64,000 nt of DNA from Echinococcus granulosus (taxonomy: Eukaryota; Platyhelminthes; Cestoda; Cyclophyllidea; Taeniidae). Location: positions 1,081,845 through 1,145,844 of the forward strand of contig NW_020170394.1 in NCBI RefSeq assembly GCF_000524195.1. The letters run 5' to 3'. This document shows, one piece after another, positions 49,101 through 61,900 of this stretch. Position numbers and translations under genes: made by a program. The notes beneath the pieces are model-generated. The model had not been told where the DNA came from and ran no database searches. It saw only the letters and a list, made by a program, of their open reading frames with translations. Position 1 is the first letter of the stretch, and every line of letters starts with the position of its first letter.

Positions 49101-50659
49101 ACAGATGCTGATCACTGGCCAATACTTACATGAAAAACAAAGACTACAACGCGGGATAAATACTCCCTAGCTTTAGTATTTATAATTACCATTCGTGCCA
49201 CCTGGCTGAAAAATTGTTTCCAATGCGATGTGTGAAGTGTTGGCGGTCATACCTGTTTTCCTTGTGCATTTCCGAAGCTACAAAAACCCGAGCACTTTTC
49301 CCGTGTAATGGATGCCATTTAATGTTGGAAGACAAGCATGGATGCACTGAATTTCGAATAGTAACGAAAAGCCTTCGTAAAACAATCAGTTTCCAGTAGG
49401 AAAAACAATAAAAGGTGAAATAACGAAAAACCAAATCACAACTTTCGTCAGAGTTGAAGTACTTAAGAGGCCATTCTTTGCCCAAGTTCAGCCACTTTGA
49501 CTTGACAGCCTGGCATGAATTATTTGAAGTTGCTTGAGTAAACTACGCCATGTCGATCAAACTATCGTCCATCAAACTATCCAGCTTCTTTTCCCCACTT
49601 TCCCAATATCTCACGGTCCCATAGGCGAAGATGACTAAGATGGGACCAAACAATGGCAAGACTACAGTATTATCCCCAGTACGGTATAGCCACGGTTACT
49701 AGCCCCACCACAGAAGGTATTACGTGGAACAGCTATCATATTCTAAATGGCCCCGATGGGTAATAACTACGTCTGACCACGCTTTTCGGCGGAAACACGA
49801 CACCTTGAGTGTACCAATTTCACACAGCTGTAAACTTAAAGCCATATTTTCCACAAAATAAACGGAAAAAATCGTTCTCAACGTTTTGTCTCAAGGGGCA
49901 GAAAAATCCACGCACATTATGATAGCGACCGGAATATCGTCAAGTTGACAAAATCCAATTCTAATAACGCGTAGTTTACGTAATTTCATCTGAATAAATG
50001 GGTTAAAAGAAACCCAAAAACCATCATTGTTAGTGTTATAATTGGAGTTATCCTCAAGTTTTCCCTAAACTACCATCCGTCAAAATGCAACGATCAACCG
50101 ATGCTCGAGTAATTGTAAGAAACAATGGAAAGAATGATTTTGATGTAAAAGGTAATCATGTTTACAAACTTTGGGGACTCGACGCACATTTATCGTGGTT
50201 TAAACGTCTCGACTGATCGCTGGAGAATGCGAGGTTTTCAAGTCGCCCCGGTTAGATCCGGTCGTTCGTAAGCAAACGATGAATGAGAGGGTGCACTAGA
50301 AAAGAATAAGAGATGATGGCCGCATCTTTGTACGCTTGATTCGTGGAAAACAAGCCGCTGTAGTGCATCAAAAAAAAACGTGGGGGCCCAGCTTAGGCTA
50401 GTGGAATAATCTACATTATTTAGATGCGAAATATCGGGATCATACTCTTCTCGATAAAATATCTTGACTAACCAACCAATGAAACCCACTAACAATGGTG
50501 TCTTGACGCTATTGCAACACGAACACTCATAACGGTGCCTTGACAGGGCAATAGCCTTTTCACCAATCAGCACTTGAGGGTTTTAAATACAAAAAGATGG
50601 TAAAGTTAAACCACACAACTTTCTATGCATGAAGATATCTAGATGAACTACTGAATAGG
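46147..50659. other. Intergenic region, about 4.5 kb
   Basis: No exon chain or family similarity was found on either strand. A weak resemblance to the inverted LTR family starts near 47681 (tgtagcgccccgtgtcc..gaagac) but is too diverged to call. The rest may be old repeat sequence. Confidence 0.4.
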
Positions 50660-52756
50660 TCACAATTTCGATGTCAAGATGAGGCGACCCGTATGAACTA
50701 CGTACCCACCAATTTGTCCTAGCAATAAAGATGGGTCAAAAGTGGAAGGGGATGGCCGGAGTTTAGGCGCTTGGTTAACTGAAAAGCATTCCATCGGCTC
50801 AAAGTCGGCAATTTTCTTCCCAGTGACATCATCGTCGTCAGGGGCGTTGCTGATGGGAGGATTGGAGGCGGGAATGAGAGGCAGGGAGGGACGAGGAACA
50901 TACGGCACCAGAGCAAGGCAGGCTTTGGGAGTAAATCTAAAAACAAACAGAACATTCAACCTAAGCTAATGATAAGGTTATAAGTTATTACCGTTGATTT
51001 TAGGTGAATGCAAATAAGTTAAAAAATGCATATTACAAATTTCACAAAACTAGTCAGAGTTGAGCACTGAAAGGTGTTGATGCATCTAATGGGAAAGGCA
51101 GGTGATACTGACGGCGTTTTTTGCTAAGCCGTACATTAAAAGCGTTGGAAATTTAAACCAGCGTGAGGATGACTTTAAGAAAAGGCATCAAAATCATACA
51201 GTTTGGCCATCGAATTATCAATATTCTTAAAAAATTCGCAAGCGCTTGGAGGTCATGAAAATAATTCGCACCATAACTAAGCAAAAAACCTAGTTTTATA
51301 AGCAGGAACTTAAGCATAGTAGGAATATGCGGAGAGACATTAAAGTGTGTATCGAATGTACAACTAAGAGCAGAATTTAATCCTGGGACATGCCAGAACA
51401 AGAACTCAATTGAGCTGTGAACATCAGATTACCATATACAAGGTAATATCCTATCCAAATGAAAAAAATGGCTTTGATTTTCAAATAAAAAATGTATCCA
51501 TATTAAAGAATTTTTAGCTACCTAATACACTCACCTCAACGTAGCTATTAAACTATATCGTCTGCATGGTACTCTGCATATAAACAAATAATTACTCTTG
51601 AGACGGACAATTTTCTGGATTTTTAGTCATGATTGAACGAAAATAGCATTTTGCAAAAAACACATCCAATTATTGTTGAAGATACACTGAAAGTTACCAC
51701 CAGTCAATTGAATAAACAACAAGCATAGAAGTACACTTTTTGAAGATGGGAATCGAGAAAGCCTCCACCGGTGCTGAGTTGTTGATATCCTCGCCGCAAT
51801 TCCTCCGGAAGTAGGAGGCTATATTAGATAAGGAGTACTTATTTAAAGTGAAATTACGAATAAAGAAGACAGCTTGCGATTGTTGGAGTTAGTCCAGTCG
51901 TTACATAATATTCATCCAAAGAAAGGCGGAGAGGCCAATTTACCAACTATAGTGATGTAAGCATTAAATGGAATTAAGACTATCAAATGACAGCATCGAA
52001 TGAAAAGCTAGGAAACTACATGACACGAAATCGACACAGAGAACCAAAAAAGATTTTGTGCCACATACGCCTATGCTAAAATAACGTACCCTTTCTCATC
52101 ATCACATTCATCACCAGATTCATCAGCTGGTTCCTCAATGGACACCATTTCCACTTCATTATACTTGACGTCAGAAGGTGGTGAAATATTTAGATTGGAA
52201 AGCCCCCTGGAAATTGCCTCTTCCGACGCGGGTCTCTTGCGGGGAATGTATATTCCTTCGAAAAAACTGGACTGGTCTCTATAAGCAATGATTCAAGGTA
52301 CTGTCAATAGGTCAATAACGCTCGAGACAAGTAAAATATTGTAACGAAGCATTTTCATTTTATTGATAAGCGTACTCTGTCTCAGCTTGCCTCTGATTAA
52401 TTCAACCAATTTGTCGTGGAAAAAGTGTGAAATTCAAGTAAAGAAGCTAGAAGAAATGAGTAAACGCTCATTTGGAAATACACAACTTAGGTGTTTAATA
52501 TAATGACAAACGTAAAGCAGATCAAAAAGGCCCAAAAACGACCTGTTGCCATGTAAAACTATAATATCTTTAAAACTCACAAATGGCGCTTCCTAGAGCA
52601 TAGGTTTTCATGAGGAACATTCATCGACGAGTTACAAAGTGACGTATTTCCCGAGTCCTTGTTCCCAAAACAACCAGACGTGGATGGCTGCCGAGGGCAA
52701 TAGAAGCTGAGCCCGGAACTACCCAGAGTACAGTCAAAATCACCAAAATCCCCCAT
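50660..52756 (-). CDS. Unidentified low-complexity protein, 3 exons, about 213 aa
   Basis: Not recognised. Exons: 52756-52581, 52278-52090 and 50936-50660, linked by consistent phases. The protein starts MGDFGDFDCTLGSSG, has a basic patch RKRPASEEAISRGLSNLNIS (72-91), an acidic segment around residues 106-121 (EEPADESGDECDDEKG), a Pro-rich stretch (YVPRPSLPLIPASNPP) and DDDDVTGKK. No membrane segment or structured domain is evident, suggesting a disordered regulatory or nuclear protein. The RK..SEE..L....SPP spacing faintly recalls host cell factor regulator HCFC1R1, which is speculation. The 3' end is uncertain: a donor (gtacgt) in exon 3 could lead to a further exon. The gene is divergent from DPM3, with 653 bases between start codons. 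Confidence 0.55.
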
Positions 52757-53409
52757 CAACACAGCGCGAGCGGGCAGCAACCAACATCAATACAGTTCGG
52801 CAAATCTAACATGCGCTCACAAAACTCTGAACCAATGAACTTTTAGCAAAGAATGAAGAAACACATGAACAAGTGCTAATTTCAAGTTTGACGTAAGTTT
52901 TGTAACTATTTAACCAGGAAAACTGTCATTTTGTGTGTACATTTTATCCAAAATACTGCCAAAGGGTATATGGCTTGCTTGGAAGTGAATTTGCATTTTA
53001 AAATTGTCAGCTGCAAAATGTTTAATGTAAATGGTTAGGGTTTTCCATATTTTTCTTTGATTTTGCATTTACAGTATGGCGCAACCGACCTTATGATCTC
53101 ATAGTTGCATAAGCTACCTAATGATAATCAAAATGTGAAACTGGCACTTGACTACCTTATTACATTAGCGAGGTTTAGTGCACCCTAAAACCGCCTTAAA
53201 GGTGTTAGCAATCACATCCGCGCAATCAGAAATAAATTTTTAGCCCACAAGAGGCTCAAATATTAAGGTCCGTGTAAATGGGTGATGATTTTTAAGCATA
53301 ATGGTTGTAAAACTCCATCATGGCGGCCTAAAATTAGGTACTGACCTTGAGCTCCCATGTGCAAGTTTGATAAGGGCTTGCAGATCGTTTTAGCGTGGCA
53401 ACACCGCCT

Positions 53410-53682
53410 ATGGTGAGGGCTGTGCGTTGGATTACTGGCGTAGTGCTTTCTATCGCGGTATGGCTAGGTGTCTTATACGCCCCATTTAGCCGGTCTAATG
53501 CCTTGGATCTTATAATTTTGTATTCACCTGTTGCCATCATTGTCTCCTTCGGACTTTTTTCGTTGTTCTTCATAATATATGGTGTGGTGACGTTCAATGA
53601 CTGTCCTGGTGAGGCTGAGAAACTGAAGCAACAGATTGACGAAGCTAGAAGGAACCTAAAGAAGGCCGGTTTCGAATTTTAG
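53410..53682 (+). CDS. DPM3: Dolichol-phosphate mannosyltransferase subunit 3
   Basis: Small ER membrane protein that tethers the catalytic subunit DPM1 in the complex making dolichol-phosphate-mannose for N-glycans, GPI anchors and O-mannose. 90 residues, single exon; human has 92. There are two membrane helices (about VRWITGVVLSIAVWLGVLY and AIIVSFGLFSLFFIIYGVV). The family signature follows: VTFNDCPGEAEKLKQQIDEA then RRNLKKAGFEF, matching human VATFHDC..A..L..QI.EA. The ATG at 53410 gives the family's length; the frame is open a few codons further up but without an ATG. A strong acceptor (atcgttttag) ends at 53393, 16 bases before the ATG. Confidence 0.94.
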   Translation: MVRAVRWITGVVLSIAVWLGVLYAPFSRSNALDLIILYSPVAIIVSFGLFSLFFIIYGVVTFNDCPGEAEKLKQQIDEARRNLKKAGFEF

Positions 53683-55908
53683 TCCAAAACTTGGTCCTTT
53701 CACCTGTTCTTTGTATTTTGTAACATCTTTCTAACATACAATCCTTCAATGCGCCAAATCCGTTCCGGCTTCTCACTTGGTCAATTTAAAGACGTACTAC
53801 ACCCCTCTCCTAATTTTAATGAAAATGTGCCGCCGACTGAATAAGTCTTCCTCCTGTTTACCGCTCTCCTCCCTTCTCAAGAGTAGATTTCGGTCAGTTC
53901 ACTTCCCACTTAATGATTGCTCATAAGCTCCCGTGAAGAAAATAAGTAAGTTTCCAGCAAGCCCTCATCGTTTTTATCACGTACAAATTCTCAGTAAGAA
54001 TAGTGGTTCTAAGTAATAATTTGGGCCTTTAAGAAATTGGACATTTTAGTCAGAATCCAAGGGTCCTAATCCTTTTCTGGATTTCGCGATTTGATCCTCA
54101 TCATCCGTCGATCCTCTGGAACCTTCTTGCCTCGATAGAAGGTTATCTCCTTCCACCACTGTAGCCCAACTTCCCACCTCAATACGAATAGCTTTTGCAT
54201 ACATTTTAGCTGAAATGATGGAGCATGTCGATCTCTAACGGGTAGTACCTGGTCAATAAATAAATGTACCTATGTTACGTGCTCTTAGGCTAATGCTGTT
54301 TGGATTAAGATGTATTACACATCCTCTGGTTAGCTACTTTTATAAAGGGTGCCGGTAACAATATTATGGTTTGGTGCATTTGACGCATAAGACGCACGTG
54401 AAGCAGTAATGAGGACGCATTTTCCGTTTGTTCTGATGTTATTTCCGACCAGTTTTGCACTTCAAGCATACGCTAGAAGGTTTGAAATCTAGGTAAGGCC
54501 ACTCGCTCCATAATTTCCAATATCAACAATAGATGTCTTATTGTTCCTTAAGGCAGGCTTTTTACCTTACGTCCTTCTATTTTTAAAAGGCTCTCCGTAA
54601 AATTCATGGTAGAATGCGTTCTATTCATGTGATCGAAGCTCGGGCGGTTGCACTTCGTCATTGGTTTTTTGAGGCACTTTGCGCTACACTCCTGGAATTC
54701 ACAAATGATCAGCAAACTTCTCTGATTTTAGTCAAGTTTAGGTTTGCTTTCATTTTTATTGGGCGCCCAAATTGGCAGGATCCGACTTCCTCTTGACAGA
54801 TTTACTGGTTGAGCAACATACTGCAACATGAAACTGACTGCAGCATTCTTTCCGCAACTTTGCCTATTAATATCGTTTTCGTCCACAAGAGCAACGTCCT
54901 TTCATTTGCAATCGGAACAGTATGTACAAAAAAGTGGGAATTAGCACTGCGGATACCTCATATGAGTAAGTGATCACCACATTAATTCAGAACATCAATT
55001 GTCCCACAAATATAGTAGTTGCTGGATGGGCCTATCTTTTGGGTAATCTGGCAATACGCTCCGTCACTTCGTTCGAGGGGGTGTGAAGAGATGCGTGACG
55101 GCACTTCGTGAAGTGGAGCACCAGTTCGTAGGTTCACGACTACGTCCCTCAAATTCTCCTTGCGTGCTTTTAGTCTGGCGCGCCATGTAAACTCTTGGGA
55201 AGTTTTCTGCTCGGATAGTTCAGAACCGCTAACAGACCCCAGCTTTAACGACTTTTAATGGTTACGGCGCCAGCATCTTAAGCATGGTGACAAATTGAGT
55301 AAAAGGCTGAAACTTTGGCCGAATACCGAATTGCCTTGATTGAGATAGCATCGGCAAGGGTGGAAGACGACGTGAAGCAATGTTATCAATGGAATGCAAG
55401 ACGTCTTCTTCACCCATGTCACATTGTTTTGCTACAGACCAGATCGGGATTTTTCGTTTTGGGTGCAAAAAGTATCAGCATCTAATTGTTGAAGATTATT
55501 TGCATTGAGGGGATATTCTTTATATTTTCAACTGTGTGATTCTAAATACCTTCACACGTGTAGTGCCCTCGGTCTTCATCGAATACGAAATGCAACCACG
55601 TATTGTCTTGTCAAAAAAGGAGGACTGTTGGTACAGTGTAAGGCCTTAAGATAAGAAAACTCTCTTCAAATTTCCACAAATTTTGCTGGCAACCTTAAAA
55701 ACATCTATTGTGTACCCTTTTAAATTGTGCTATTTTAGTACTTTTTTAAGTTTGTTAATAAAATAGAAAACTCATTTAACCATTTCTGCTTTATTGTTTG
55801 TATGGCAATGTAGAAATCTTTTGCCCTATTTGTTGTGGTCCAAATAAGGTCAGGCCTGTGGCACTACTCAGCCTGGTATTTTTAGCTTCTACCCACATTG
55901 ACATTGTC
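53683..55908. other. Intergenic region between DPM3 and DOCK genes
   Basis: No gene could be supported. A more GC-rich stretch around 55020-55200 (gttcgagggggtgtgaagagatgcg) differs from its surroundings and may be a repeat fragment. An acceptor-like 'tatttttag' ends at 55885, 23 bases before the DOCK ATG. Confidence 0.4.
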
Positions 55909-58900
55909 ATGGTGTGGTCGCCTGTTTCCGATGCGATTAAGTGGAGAAGAGGTTAGTTTTAGTATTTTTTACTACTTTTAAGTTATATCCAAATTTACTG
56001 ATCCAACGCTTTCGGAGAATTTTTCTATTTCTTTGGGTGATTGGGTTTATGTTGATCAAATCAGTGACGGTTTAAACCAAACACCGTCTTCCCAATGGTA
56101 CTATGGTTTCAAATGTGGGTCCTCCACAATGCGTGGAGTGTTTCCCGTCTCCTGCACAGAAGAACCTTTGGGCCTAGACCTTCCGGAAATATATGCTGAG
56201 ATCATGTCCTTTCTACCCATGGCCCAACAAATGTTCTCGGTGGGATTTTTGCCTTATTTAACCGTCTAGGTTGGTGATAGGCGAGTTTTTCATAAGGCGA
56301 CTATTTACTTGCAAGAAATGGCTGGGTGTAGCGATAAAATGAGGCACTCTTTTAGTCAAGCTGAGTCGAAAAGGCATAAATGTGACGCTCTCGATTTCCT
56401 TTCACTCTGCGAGAGGTATTCTCTGTTTTACCTATTATCCCTAGGTACATTGGTTTTCCACTTCAAATACGCTTGCCAAATCCGTTGAGCTACATAAGTG
56501 TTCAATTATACGAGGAGTATATACGGAATGAGAAGGAGTCTAAGGAGAGAGAGGTTTATCATTGTATAGTTTTAAACCCCTTTAGAGACCGCGGGGTGAT
56601 CTTTTTCACATTTGTGTTGAACTCGGTAGATATCCCTCAAACACGTTGACTCTATTTCTGGCATCTCAGTCTATGCGTTTGCCCGATTCCTCATCAACTG
56701 GTAGTGGATCTGACCAAGACTCTCACCTTATAAACGTGCACAATCATCTCATTGAATTTTTGAAAGGAAACAACGATGGCACCAGTTTAAGTTCTTTCTC
56801 ATCTTCGGGGCTTCAGTTTGGTGATTTTTGTCGGATCTCAGAAAATGCTATAATTGAAGGTAGCCGCCGTGAGCCAAAGACATCGGTCATCTTCTCGGTT
56901 AGTTTTTTTATTCTACTCAGAAAACTGTATTTTGCAGGAATTAAAACCTTTTAGTCCTTCGGACACACGAATACTCCTGGTTATCATGGCGGATAGAGTA
57001 GGCTCTGTCATTTCTAGAAGAGGAAGAAATGCACAAATGGACATTTGTTTGTCGGTCGGCGAAAACGAAAGGTTTCGGCGACCGATGGCAATCGCCTGCT
57101 TGGACATAACGAAGGATCTCTTATCTACACTGCTCCCTTTTCACACTCCGCGCTTCCTTGAGCGGCATCCGAGGAACCCACTGGTCTGCCCATCTAGGGT
57201 CGTGACACTTCGAAAGCAAGTTTTTAGTGCTCATTCGACTTTGGTCTGAAACAAATATTTGGTCTGCAACTTTTAATGCATTAACACACTTTTCTTCCCC
57301 AACACTGACAACTTATTTGCGTGTCACTTTAGTTCCTCCGAAACCTGTCATTCTGATGTCTTGAATAAGCTTGCAAATGAGACTCGGAGTTCCGTTTTGG
57401 ACATGTTACCTTCTGCTAGTATCTTCAAATCAACTGAGAGTGCTCCTGTTGGCTCCGTTTTACCCCCTTCTTACCCGGTTTCTCAAACAAACATCAGTAG
57501 TGATGCATCAGAAGATTTAGACGTTGAAATAAAAAGTGTGAAAACCTTAGATCTTCAGTCGTACCATGTAAGCGAATATGCTATTACTCTCATCAAGCTT
57601 ACTCATTTTTTCGGTTTTTTGACTGTGTATTATAAATTTAAGGAAACAAACTGTTTTTTTGCTTTCACTCAATGAGCTCCGTGCATTTTATTGCGACGCC
57701 TTTTCGTAGCTTGTACGGCGAGAGTACCCGGGCGCCATCATCGCGCGTCCCTATGGAATTTTAGAAGGTAACCTTAGCAGTACAGAAACGATCCGTAACG
57801 ACTTTTTTGTCACAATCAAGTCAGCTTCCTTTGACAAGACAGCGACGCGCAAGGAATATAATGTTGAGGTTGAGATCAGCCTGCGAGATCCTCATGGCAG
57901 GCCTGTAAGTATTTTTGTCATCCAATTATTTTGTTTTATTCCTTGAACAACGCGTCAGATTCACTGTTTTCCAATCGTAGTTTCGTAGACATGGTTTTTG
58001 TTATCGGTATGATCAGTTGTAAAAATATATTTGTTGTGAATCTTGAAGTGGTTTTAAACGGATAACGCAAATGGGCGGTGATCACGATCCAGATTTTGAG
58101 TCTTTTTCCTACCACTCATGACCTATCAGACAGTACAAGATGGCAATTTTGCTTTATTTTTAGCTCCCATGGATAGAAAGTACCGGAGATACTCAATACG
58201 TATCAAGTATATCTGCTTCCCGGAGCCAACCACGTTGGAACGAACTCATCCGCATCGCCATGCCTTGGTCGACGAACTCCTCCAACATGCAATACGCCGG
58301 TGATCACTTTTCACAGTTGGAAAATCTACTTGCTGGCTCCACGGTGGCTGAGGACCACATTGAGCCCGTCATATCGTCCTCCTTATCCTTAAGATCTTCT
58401 GGACGCTCTGTGACCTTTTCACAGAGAACTCCGACATCAGCTCACTTGCGCTTTATCGTTAGGCATCGCTCAACAGTTTCAGGTTTGCCATTTGTATTGT
58501 ACATTTTTGCACCACCTACCCTTGCCATTAAAGTTGCTCTCGCTGTGTGCTTTAACTGATCTTACCGAACTCCAATTTCATTGTCGCTTTTGCCACCGGC
58601 GTAGCACTAATACCTGAAGATATAATACCGTTCAGGATTTGTGGTCGTTGCTCCGCAGTCTTTTGCGTCAACACTTCTGTTAGTTACCCTTACCCCTACT
58701 TCATCCATTTCATTACTGCGTTAACATATCTATTAACATCATACAAGTAACAATGCCATAGTTTGTTCCACCAATCTGATTTCAATCTCCTAACTGGCAA
58801 AGATTCTCTAGCTCCATTTGGGGCTATCAGATCGGGATTGTTCGAATAGGTCTCGTTTCCAGTAGGAACCAAGCTGTTTTTGGAGTTGCCGCTGTTCCAT

Positions 58901-61900
58901 TTTTATCACAGTAAACTTTTTAATAGATCGGCTGTAAATTCGACCATTACACCACGGTGTTAAAGCATTTCAACGTCCGAATCGGTCCAAATAGCTTCAT
59001 TTGGCAAATATTTTTGCCGGATACATTTTCTGTATGATTTTTCAACCAAGTCTCTTTTACGGAGTGACTGCTTGTTTTATTCATTCAAAAAGTTATGCAT
59101 CCTCGATTTTGTCTTTATTATTTGATAAGTGCATTCTCCTCGAGATTGGGTTTTGATTACAAGGTTATTTTGGCAGTCACAATGGATCGGGTTTATTTAT
59201 TTGCACATAAGTATGTACCATATGTGAATTTGGGTCGTCGTCGGTTTGTTGTGTGGTTTTTATTACCCGTAATGGTTTCTTTGCCGAATGTGCCAATTTC
59301 GCTCTCGTACACTGCTCTTGTGCGATTAAATCATATACCGAAAAACTATTACACTTAAGTGATGGAATGCTTGTGCTCATACTTCGCTTACTACCTCATT
59401 AAATCTGATTCTTGCGATTCAAGCTGAGTGCATCCATGCTATTCACTGTGTTTACCACTTGTCTGTTCACGCTTTGAATTACTGTCCTGCTATTGATAAT
59501 CAGACCAGTACTTCAACTTATCCACCACTACCAAAATCTTTTAATGGCAAACTTCTTTAATTGATTATTTCCTTCGGATGACTGGACTTTTTCAGCCTTC
59601 GCGATGCGAACGGTTGTCGCGATTCCTTATTTTAATCGCTATGACTATGGCATTTCATAAATGGTAACATGCATTTACGCTAATTACTTTTGAGAAATTA
59701 CTGTTTCCTTATCCATTGTTAGTTAAGCTTTATAATCTAGTGCATACTAATTCCGACCACTTTGTCCTTCATTACCTAATATTTCTATTCCTATCTTCAG
59801 TTTTCACTTTCGTTAAGAGCCCGACATTTTACGGCTTTTAGCATCAGCAAACCCAAATGCGTCACGTTAGCAAATTCACGACCTCATTAAGGAAATGAAC
59901 TTGCTCACTTTTTTGAAAGTGCCTTGGCAATAAGGGTGTAAATGTTGCAGTCTCATGGTGTTCATGTGCCCCTATTATTACCACTGACTTTCTTATTATT
60001 ACGTAGAAATTCCGGTAGGTTGATTATCTCTTACTCTTCTTATTCCCTCACATCTACAACGATTTTCTGTCTCTGCTAACCTTGTAATATTTAAATCATC
60101 CACGTTTTGTCTCACGATCCTCCATTTCGGGATTGGTCTCCTTTTTCCCATTGTTCTTTGCAGATAAATTCTAGAAGAATGTCGTTTTGAGATAGTGTCT
60201 GTACCCCTTCATTTCAAAATTATAAAAATACTTTTGATCTGATCAAGCGCTCGATTAACATCCTTAATACTGTAGCACTTTCCTTTGAACGCACTTTCTG
60301 GCCAATTTTTTGATCCATTCCTTGCAAGGCGCTCGAGGAGCATGAAAATCCTAAATGAAAGCACTTGCTGTTCCATCCCAGGGACAATATTTGTAGTAAA
60401 AAAGATTCTGCAAATTGCCGCCTTCCGTCTACCAACCAATTGTACTTTTTGACGGTCCAAAAGCGAAATAACTCAGGATTTTCACTCAATTTAAAAGTTA
60501 GTCGTGTAAGAAACGTCAAATTGGTAACGCTTTTAACTCTATTCATTTAACGAATTTGCTTGTCGCGAACAATTTGTGAAAGCGTTTATTTGTATGCGTG
60601 ACCACATTACTGATCTATGCTCGTTATAATTTTAATTTCAGTAACCACGCTTGTGATGTTCCGTTTGTTACTCCTCTCATAACGGTTTTCAGGTTGAAAA
60701 AAGGGTCCTCAATTAAAACTGCCATTAGGTTTACCGAACTCACCAAGTACTTGCTTGACTCTATTTCTTAGTCCTGGGTTGAAGCATCCAGTGGCTCAAG
60801 AACCGAAGGTATTTTGTGGAATATAAGTCATGGTAAAGCACTATACGATTGTGGTAAGTCATGCCATTTGTAAGTTATTTGCCCGTCTACATTGTCGATT
60901 CACACCGTAGGTGATAATGAGTGACATGTCTAATTTATCTTGTGCATCCATCGTTAGTGGAACATTCTATTCCAGGTCGGTTACATCACTATTCCCCTCA
61001 CAACACATGTGCCGCATCTAGGGTTCCATTTTTAATGCTTCATTTGTTATTCATATCAAACGTGAACACATGCTTCGAAAAAATGGAGGTGACCTTGGCT
61101 CACACTCGATAATAATAATTATGAGGTCCCATATGCATCCAATTATCTTGTGAGGTAAAGGCTTTGCTTACATTTGCAATGTTCTTCAATAACATATTCT
61201 GTTTATTCTCTGCTAAAGTGGTTATTGTTTTACACATTTCAGCTATCAGATTAATTTTGTATACACGGCTATAAATCAAGAGTTGGTCTGACATTTTGCA
61301 CCCTCTAATCTTTGGTATCGTATTCCGAATTTTTCATGTCGGCTATAGTTTCGTTTTTTATGTTGTTTTATTTCATTTTTAGCCTAATTCGATATTTAAT
61401 GTGGGTAGTTTTTTAAGAAAAATGGAAATTGTACAAATTGCACAAAAATCTAGAACTGAGAAGTTAATTTATTTCGTACATCAGCTTTTGGCTATAGTCA
61501 CACGCGTCGGCATATTTTTTTCCATAGGAGGTCATTTGAGTCTGATAATCCTTCGTGTTCCCCTCTATCAGGAGGCCCAACGAAAAGCGGTCGTTTTCGC
61601 TGGCTTAGATCTCCTAGTCCATCCTTCGGACGAGATCTTAAACCCCTTTATGATTCTGGTACGAGGCATGCACTGTTACCTGCTCACTCGGCTGTTGCAA
61701 TATTGCATGGCTTGAACTGCTAATCTGGGTAAAAACCCATGAATGGTACAACGTAGAATCGTAACCACTAGCAATGGCCATTCAATCTGACCTTTTGAAT
61801 TCCGATGTGCACTATAGTATGTTTATTATCAATTACTGACAGTGCGTCATTAGCCAGGTTGACCGTCCCATGGAAGCCAGATAAACGTTTCAGCGACCTA

